Of a DNA stretch of 64,000 bases, positions 34,590 through 43,400 are shown piece after piece. The notes under the pieces were generated by a model. The model ran no database searches, was not told the origin of the DNA, and saw only the letters and a program-made list of their open reading frames with translations. Position numbers and translations under genes: made by a program. Each line of letters begins with the position of its first letter. The stretch's first letter is position 1. This DNA is from Grammothele lineata (Eukaryota > Basidiomycota > Agaricomycetes > Polyporales > Polyporaceae), in contig NDFF03000037.1 of the NCBI GenBank assembly GCA_002150815.3, positions 62,001-126,000 of the forward strand, in the 5' to 3' direction.

Positions 34590-36753
34590 CTACTGTGCGG
34601 CTTCGGGGGTCGTCTCCACGGACGCAGCAGCTGTGCTCGCAGGCTGTCGTCCATCGGCAGTGTCTTCGTCTACCACTTTGGCCTGCTCGCGCAGCCGAAT
34701 CAACATCAGCAGCAGCAGGGCTGCTACCAGTGCGGCGCAGCAGAGGAGATAGAACGCCCCGGGTAGCGTCTTGACCGTCTTCATGTATGTCGCGCCGAAA
34801 ATCGCCGGCCCTATGATGTGGGAGCTGGGAGACCGGAGGTCAATACACGGGGTGTCCGGTCAGCGAAACGTTGATAGATGCACACCTGAGAGCTGATATC
34901 ACTGTCAGCGCGCCGAGAACGCGCCCGGTGTCAGAGCCGCCGTGCCGCTCGTACACGCCGAGTGCGAGGCTCTGCATCACGGGCGTGAAACTCGTCCCGA
35001 ACGCGATGCACGACGTGAACACCGCGAAGAGCGGGCCAGATGTAGTGCTAAATGTGAGGGCGTAGAAAACGATGTCGGTGACGACCGCGATGCGCGCTAG
35101 GAGTAGGTCCAGCGCAGCCACTTTCTTGGGCTTGGGCGACTCGGTTGGTGAGGTCTGCGCGGAGGACTCAGAGAGAAGAGCCTCCGATTCCGGGGTTGCG
35201 TTCTGTTGTCGCTTCCACCGCCACTCGAGGAACTTGAGAACGCCTGTAACATGGAGCAGTGAGAAAGATTACCACATAAATATGGCGTTTTCGTGGACAC
35301 ACCTGGGAATAATAACGTCAAGTACGCCGCCTTGGCTGTGTGATACGCTCCCAACCAGTAGCTAATCTATCGACCAGACACGATTAGTCCGAGCGACCGG
35401 ATTAGCCATAACGTGCGCACTTACGACTCCTGACGACCAATGGAACACCAAGGATGCGTACTGTATCTGTTGGTAGAGCGCGGCCTGAACTGAGGTGCCG
35501 AATCCGTACGCCGCACCGAGAATGGTCATGGTCCAGTCGATGGAATATTTGTGTCCCGATCGTTCGACCCTCCGGGGTAGCAGCACTGCGAGGGGTGAGA
35601 TAACGTCGAAAGTGCTGAGCCACTGCTTCAACGGCGATGTCCCTTGTAACGCCTGGACCTGCTCCGCTCTGCGTTTCTGCATATCTTCAACGGAGAGAGA
35701 CTCGGGTATGATGAACCATGCGCTCAGCGCGACAAGTGAATCAATCATAGCGGTAGCGTAGAAGACCGGTAGGAGCAGGCCCGTCGTGCGCATGATGTAG
35801 CCGGTCAAAATGGGGCCGACGCTCATGCCGACGAAAATCAGGCCCAGAAGTTGGGAGAATGCTCGCGACCTGACCGTAATGTTAATCACACGCGAGACGG
35901 GAAGGACCGGAACGCCTCACCTCGCAGTGGGGTCGGAGCAGTCTGCGATATATGCGTGCATCACGACAGACGCGACGGAAATGCCTACACGAAACGTTAT
36001 GAAAACGCCCTGACTAGTGTCTGTGGACGTCACTTACCGCCAACGATGCCTTCCGAGAGAGGACCGATGACAAACCACCAGTAGGTGCCTGGCAGGATCT
36101 CCCAGAAGTATGCAACAATCAAAAAGCTGATGTCGGACACCATGAGGCCAGTGACATTGAAGCCGAGTACGGTTATTCGTCCATAGCGGTCCGAAAGCTT
36201 TTGATAGTGATGTGAAGTAAGTTATGTGTTCAAATAGAGGTCGTTCAATTCACCTGGTACTCACCGAACCCCACCATGCCGCGGTCAAGGTGGAAAGCAG
36301 CCCTGACAGCGTCGCAAACACGGCCATAAGTTGTGCAGCGGCGGCACTCATGTCCGGGTTGGTCATGCACTCAGACGCGTCCGAGATGCCGTGAGCACGA
36401 CAAATCGTGCGTGTGTAGATTTCCACACGAGGAGCTACGGTCCCGGATGTCGAGATGGACGCAACGGCGACCAGGGCGAGTATCCTGGTGACAAAGTTCA
36501 GCCTAGATTCAGTCGCAGTATGTTGGGCAAGAACAATGGATACTAACCATGCCGGTCCAGGCTGCTTCCACTTTGAGACTTTAGGACGCTGCCCGTGGCT
36601 ATCGCCTCCGGAGACAGCGCCGTACGCTCCATCCTGGACGGCTCCTGTGTTTGCCGAAAATCAATACAGGTAAACGCTCGGCGATAGGGATAGAGGCGCA
36701 AGCCACAGACCTTGGGCGGCGCCGTCATCTGGCAGGAGCGGGGCGGTGGACAT
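34590..36753 (-). CDS. Major facilitator superfamily transporter (copy 2, tandem paralog)
   Basis: Same family and orientation as the gene just downstream. ATG 36753 (MSTAPLLPDDGAAQ) is joined through a 66-nt intron to GAVQDGAYGAVSGGD and KVSKWKQPGPAW, then LNFVTRILALVAVASISTSG. The second half shows LLGLIFVGMSVGPILTGYIM, WFIIPESLSVEDMQKRRAEQ, LLARIAVVTDIVFYALTF, SCIAFGTSFTPVMQSLALGV and a final helix LPGAFYLLCCAALVAALLLL, ending at 34590. The matches FIIPESLS..DMQ and FTPVMQSLALGVYERHGGSD with IHAVALALYNARGGRDSG in copy 1 show the common origin. Its N-terminal head is much shorter than that of copy 1. A retrotransposon sits 176 bp upstream of its start codon. Confidence 0.82.
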
Positions 36754-36924
36754 GGAGGCACAGACGAAGAGGACGCTGATGGCCAGGGGCCTGTGTCGAG
36801 CAAAGCATGGCTGACGAGTTCTGAGCTCGGGACCGCGGAGGGCTCGGATGGGCGCGTCACTCTGGGCGCACCTTCTGCCTCCGATGGGCGCCTGCTCTGC
36901 ACCAGAAGCCCGAGTGCCACAAGC

Positions 36925-36929
36925 CTTCT
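36925..36929. repeat. Target-site duplication, left copy (CTTCT)
   Basis: The five bases CTTCT directly before the 5' LTR recur directly after the 3' LTR at 46680-46684, as expected for integrase-made duplications. Confidence 0.9.
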
Positions 36930-37236
36930 TGTAACGGACGCGTCGCGGACGTCACTCGTCACCCCCTAGTCACGTCTCATCACCGTTCTGGTACTGTTCC
37001 GCTTATCTGTCCTTACTCGTAGATTCAGCCACTGTCCTTACCGAGTATCTCCCGAGGTCGTACGTATCGGTAGTCTTCCGCCCGCGCACGGACCTCGTAG
37101 TCGTACCTATAAGTAGAGACGTCTTGCATGTAGTTCTGCAGCATACCCGTGAATCAAGCAGCCTTGCAACCTGTCTCTTTCCGTGTGCTCTTCACTCGTG
37201 TTACCGCAACGTTCCCACGGGATCGCGACGGTTACA
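36930..37236 (+). repeat. 5' long terminal repeat (307 bp)
   Basis: Starts TGTAACGGACGC and ends CGACGGTTACA, giving 6-bp inverted termini. A TATA-like TATAAGTA lies at about 37108, so transcription probably starts shortly after. No difference from the 3' LTR was seen. Confidence 0.97.
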
Positions 37237-37409
37237 TATTTTTGACAGTCGTCTCTCTGCTTAACTCCTCTACTTGCTTGTCTCTACTCTCTCTGCTTAA
37301 CTAGTCTTGTCGCCGTCGGCCGCCCCCGAGCTTGATCTCCTCGTGACCCCGACCCGACAACGACACCCATACCCCATACCCGCTGCCTCAACCCTATCGC
37401 TCCTATACC
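37237..37409 (+). other. Retrotransposon leader between LTR and polyprotein
   Basis: Starts TATTTTTGACAGTCG directly after the LTR. A usual tRNA primer-binding site would begin with TGG (complement of CCA), and none is present here, so the minus-strand primer is not identified. The leader is pyrimidine-rich and has two copies of a CTCTCTGCTTAACT segment at about 37253 and 37289. Confidence 0.7.
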
Positions 37410-40400
37410 ATGGCATCCCCCGACGGTTCGACCTCCCCCTCCGTTGGAGGAACGGTCCCCGGCGAGTATCGCCTCGCTACCAGCGATTTGGTTGATGCCG
37501 CATTTGATTCTAGCCTTACTCCACTTCCTTCGGAGTCCGCGAGCCTGTCACAGGTCGCGTCCGAGGTCCGCCACGGACTGACTCACAGTCAGGTGGCGGC
37601 CTTGAGTCGTCATTCCTCGCCTGGGCGTCGGCTCGTCGCCCTCGAGGACGGGGTCTCTCTGCCGCGTGCGGAAAGTACCCCGGCAGAACGTACTGAAAAT
37701 ATATTTCGTACCCCCTCCATGCTGTCTGAGACGTCGGATCAGCTTGATACCACCGGCCGCGAGCAGTTCTCGCCCGGTCAGAAGGCCTTTAACCTCCTGG
37801 ATGACAGCTGGTCATCTCAGGAGGTCCCGTATGTCACCGAGCACTCCGTGTTGGTTGCGCAGCCACCGGAGGGTCAGCTCGTTGATGTTCCGTCCGCAGT
37901 CTATCGACTGGAGGACTTACCTGTGAGTGTTCAACCTCGCGCGGCTGCCATGTACACCCCTCTTGTACCCTCCCCCATCGTCACCACTCTCGGGCAGGAG
38001 CAGGAGGAGGCAGTCCGTCAGGCTGAGCTCGCCATGACTCCAGACGAGCGGGACCGTGTTCATCGTCGTATGCACTCGGTCACGGTCCGTGATGAGGATG
38101 AGCCCTCGTCTACGACTGGTCCGACGGCCGAGGCAGTCCCTCGCACGCCGTCGCCCGCTGCTGGACCTTCCGCCTCAGATAAGGGGAAGGGTATAGATCC
38201 CCGCAACTGGGGGGCTATAGACTTTGAACCGGGTGAAATTGATGTTGAAGCGCAACGGCGCGCTTTTCGCGATTATGAGCTACTTAAGCAGGCTCCTATT
38301 GTACAGCAGGAAGCCCGGCACGAGCCGCGTACTACTTCGCGTGGTCCTCCTCCCATCCCTGCTCGATCCGTGCCTGCTCAGACGGCTCCCGCGTTCCGCG
38401 CTGCGCCCTTCGGTCTCACTGCGGACCAAGTTCGTATTCGTGATCTCGAGCGCGAGCTTGATGCGATGCGCGCTCAAGTTCAAGCTCTTGTGTTGGCTCA
38501 GTCAGTTGCAGCCTCGTCGCCGTCTTACCCAGTTAGTTCGCAGGCAGCTGTGACTAACTTGACAGCACCAGCTGCTTCGGCGTCAGCTGCATACGCCACC
38601 CCAGCGGCGGTGTCTGTGCCGTCTGGGGCGGTTCGTGTTGGCTCGGTCCTGCCACCGTCTGCACAGATTGACCCGGACAGCGTCCTCGGTCGAGCGTTTC
38701 GATCAAGTGTTAGCACTGCTCACCCTCCTCCCGGACTCGTTACTGTATCCGGAGTTGCTAGCGCGCCCTCAGTCTCACCGCAGACGGAGCGCGTGCCTGT
38801 GCTGAAGCCTCGTGAGCCTAAGACGTACAATGGGGAACCCAACCTGAAGTTGTTCCAGTTGTTCGTCCAACAAGTTGAGGCATATGTGCAGGGCTATCGC
38901 CTGGCTCTGGATCGACAGGTGTATGAAATATCTCACTTTCTGAGCGGGAAAGCGAGGGATTATTACCTTTTCGAGGCTTCGAACAAGCCGCAGGATTGGA
39001 CTCTTGATGTCTTCTTGGCAGGTCTTTTTGATCATTGTTTCCCCGATGATTTCCGTCAGGACATTCGTCGCGAACTAGCAAACTGCCGTCAGAAGGGGCG
39101 TCTGGTGAAGGACTTCACTCATGAGTTGATTGGGCTGTACGCCGTCCTGAAGGACGAAACCCCTCAAGCACGGGTGCGGCGTCTGTGGTCTGGTCTGGAT
39201 TCATACATTCGTGACGAGTTGTATCGAGCGCGCCTGAACCCTGAAACCTCTGCTTGGGCAGACGTCGTAGCCGAGGCTACAGCCATCGAACGTGCCTACG
39301 GTTCAAGCGAGCGCTCTAAGCGTACGAATGTCGCGTCCCTATCACTCCCGCAGTCGGAGCGCGGCTCCGTGGCCTCGTCCGGTCGTAAGAACCCCCAGGG
39401 CAAAGCTCCTGCGGGTGTGTCCACATCGACTGCTAGTCGGGGCACGAAGCCACCTGCACGCGCCGCTGGAAATAGCAAGCCTGCGGGGAAGCCGGCTGGC
39501 CCAGCTGGCGGTCAGAAGGCTACCCACCCACGCGAGCCTAAGGCGCCGCGCTTGACGGATGAGCAGCGCGCCGAGTACATGGCTAAGGATGCATGCTTCT
39601 CCTGTGGTGAGAAGGGCCACTTCCAGCGAAACTGTCCTAAGGGAGGGTTAGTGAAGTCCAACAAGAAGGGGAAGCCGCCAGGTCTTACCAGCTTTAGCGT
39701 GGAGCCTGACTTTTCCGCCACTGAGGACTTGCGATCGCTTGCTGAGTCGACCACTCGTATTGACGAGCTCTCCCTGCACAACCTGGAGGTTTGGAACACG
39801 TCTCAGGAGGGCGACTCTTCGCCACTGCCTGTGCTGGCGGCCTACGAGTCTGACTCATCCTTGCCCTCGATGCAGTCCGTGTCCGACTCGGATAGCGAGG
39901 TCGGGCATAACTCTGGCGGGACCACTCTCACGAGTGTTTCTAGTGTGCTTTCCGAGCACTCCTACAATTCGGACATCGAAGCGTACGCAGAGGCGGTTCG
40001 AGGGCTTCTTCAGCCTCGGCGCCTGCCGCCTCGTGTCTTTAGCGACTCCGAGTCGTACGTCTCGGAGATGTCGGATGTACAACTGCTAGGGGAATGGGAG
40101 AATCAGTCTCTCATCACATATGAACGTTCCGATGAGTGGTTGAACCCACCTATGCTCCCTGAGGTGCAGCCTAAAGGCACCGAGAGGTGGCCAATGGGCA
40201 ACATCCTCTGGGAAAGCTCCTTGGGGTCGGATCACTGGACCCCGGACGAGTGTGCTGTCGCTGCCCAGGAGGCCCTAGGGAGGGCGATTGAGTCACCATA
40301 CCGATGGCAGTCGAGCCGCGTATCTCGTTTTGTAGTGCTCCCGTTGGACGGAGGTCTTCATCTTCAGGTTTACGACCGCTACCTGTCGTTCGGGTTTGTC

Positions 40401-43400
40401 TGCCTGGTGTCGGCATTTCTCCATCCCCGTCGTGACTTGCAGCAGTGGTACGCGCGTGCGGCTCGTCACTTCCGCGCGCCCACCTTTTCGCTTGACGAGC
40501 TGGAGGGCGAGTTAGCCGTTCTGTTCGAACCGCCTGAGGTGGAGCCCATCGTACCATTCTGGTCTCTGGTGGACACCCCCACTCCAAGCTTCGCGCCTGA
40601 CCGTGTGCCTCGCAGTCCGCCCGCTCGCTCTCGTGATCTTGACTCGGGTCCCCGCCCGGTCCGTGACTTGTACGCGCTGCGTGCTACGGCCATACTAGAG
40701 GCCTCGCGGCCTTACTTTGGCGATGACGAGCGTGAAGAGGACCTTGGGTTCTTCTTGGAGAAGGACGAGGCCGGGGACTATCTCATCTGGGGCGCTGGCT
40801 TTGACGAGCCTCCTGTTGTGTGCCGCGAGTGGCTACATGAGGCTGATTTCGACATTGCGGGCTGGGTTCGTGCTCGTCTTCGCGAGGAATTTGGCCGCCA
40901 AGGCGTGCTTGCAGCGAACGAGCGTGAACTTATGGGTGACACCCTTGCGCTGAGCGCCGCAACGGTCATGGATTTCTACTGCCCGTGGCCTACGGAGTGT
41001 GACTACGTCAGCCCGCGCTATGCCTCAGCTGCGGTCTCCGATGGAGTGTATATTTACGATGCTCACCTGGAGTTCTTCGCTGTGTGCCCGCGCGCGCTTC
41101 TTGCGCAGCAGCACTTTGACCTTCCGGACTGGTTTGCTAAGCAGCATGCACTGTGTGTTGATTGGCCGGTGTTTCGTACGGACCACCTGGAGGGCGAGCT
41201 GGAGTCTTTTTTTCACTTGGACGATGATTGCGACCCACCTGGGTTACCACTCGCCCTGTACGCGGTCGAGGGTGTTTCGCCCTCGTTGTCCGCTGTGCAG
41301 CGGAATGCTGCGGTTCCCCGGGACTTCGCGCGTCTCATCCCCGAGCCAGTAGTCATTGTCGTTGACATTAATGGCCACCCGGCTCGGGCCCTTGTGGATT
41401 CCGGATCGCTTTCGGACTTCATGTCCTCGAAACTGGTACACCAGTTGGGCATCTCGCCGGTTGAGCTGACAAAGCCCCTGCCCGTTCACTTAGCGGTGCA
41501 GGGTTCCCGTGCGAAGATCAGCACGGGCTGTTCTGCACAGATTACTTATCAGTCAGTGTCGGAACCAAGGTATTTTGATATTATCAACTTACTGAACTAT
41601 GATCTGATCCTGGGAACTCCGTTTCTCTTCCAGCATCGGCTGACAATTGGGTTCAATCCTACTACGGTAGTCGTGGGTAGTGCGGATGCATTGCCGATCG
41701 AGGGGAAGTGTGTGCGTGCACTCGCATCGCGGGCAGCTGAGGTCTTTGAGGAGAGCCTGGAAGCAGCTCGTCAGCACCTTATCGAGTACGCCGCGGACAT
41801 ATGTGCGGAAGCTAGTGACACTCCGATGCCCCCTCTTCGAGCAATCAATCACACGATTCCCCTGAAAGACGAGTCGAAGGTGTATACTTGGCGACCCTCG
41901 CGCTGTCCTGATGCGCATCGCGCAAGCTGGATTGAGAAGCGTGATGCTTACCTTCAATCGGGTCGTTGGCGCATGACCAATGCGCGAAACACTTCCCCAA
42001 TGCTGCTCTTGACAAAGCCAGGCACGGGCGTGAAGGGGATTCCTCCTCGCCTGCGTGTGGTATGCGATTTGCGTGAGCGCAATGCCAACACGCATAAGTT
42101 GACTTCGCCCTTGCCGGATATGGAAGGCATCCTTCGGGATCTTGCTCGAAAGCCGTATCGGTCTCTGATTGACGGCAAGGACGCGTACGAGCAAATACGC
42201 ATCGATCCCGCGCATGTGGATCGTACCGCCATGACTACACCTGATGGAAACATGGTCAGCCTCGTACTGCAACAAGGCGACTGCAATGCAGTTGCGACTT
42301 ACCAGTCTCTGATGAACCACATTTTCGGCCACCTGATTGGCCGTTGCATGGCCGTCTATCTTGACGATATTGTGATCTATTCGGACACGTTAGTAGATCA
42401 CATCCGTGACTGCAAGGAGGTGATCGACATCCTCAGAAGGGAGAAACTTTACCTCAGCAAGTCGAAACTGAAGTTTCTTCGCTCTGAGATGAAGGTGCTT
42501 GGGCGCATCGTGGATGACGATGGCATTCGTATGGATCCTGATAAGGTGGACTCCGTATTGAATTGGAAGGTCCCTACGAACAAGGAGCTCTTGCGCGGCT
42601 TCCTTGGTTCTGTCGGGTACCTCGCGGACGACATCGCTACAGTGCGAATTCCCATGGGCATCCTCTCGTCATTAACGGGTTCCGAAACTTCGTTCGTGTG
42701 GGATTTCACTCACCAGCGTGCCTTTGACGAGGTCAAGCGCCTCGTACACGAGCATCGCGAGCACCGTCGCAAGCCCTTGGACTACTCGCCTGATGCGCTT
42801 CCCATTTGGCTCGTCACAGACGGATCACACGGTGGTATCGCGGGTGTCGTTTGTCAAGGCGCCGACTACCGCTCCGCTCGTGTGGCTGCGTTCTTCTCCG
42901 CGAAATTGTCTTCGGCACAGTCGAACTACCCGGTGCATGAAATTGAAATGCTCGCGGGTGTCGAAGCGATGTTGCGCCACCGGGACATTCTGCTCGGTTG
43001 TCGGTTTACTTGGATCACTGATCACAAGGGATTGACGCACCTTCTGTCGCAGAAGAATCTCTCAGGCAGGCAGGCGCGCTGGCTTGAGAAGATCTCTGAA
43101 TACGACTTTGAGGTGCAGTACACCCCTGGCGTGGAGAACGTCTTGGCAGACGCGCTTTCGCGCATCTATTCGAATGACGGCGCAGGTACAGTGCGCGCCT
43201 CCTCGGAGTACGTGGCGCACGACGACAGCGACCAGTTCGCAGCGCGGCTTCAAGCGCACGCGATCTCTATGCCGGTGTTGACTGGCTTGGAAGGTACTGC
43301 GGCCGCCGTTGCGGAAGTGCCTTTGCGGCGTTCGTCGCGGCACGCAGCCACTGCAGCGGAGGGCGCGTCCCCGGCGGGCGCTCCTCCTCCCGGCCGTGTG

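Noticed and set aside
36543..36962. 139-codon minus frame (MTSDVRDASV...) as a longer N-terminus for MFS copy 2
   Set aside because: It begins inside the 5' LTR and is not in the frame of the spliced transporter; ATG 36753 with a 66-nt intron fits better.
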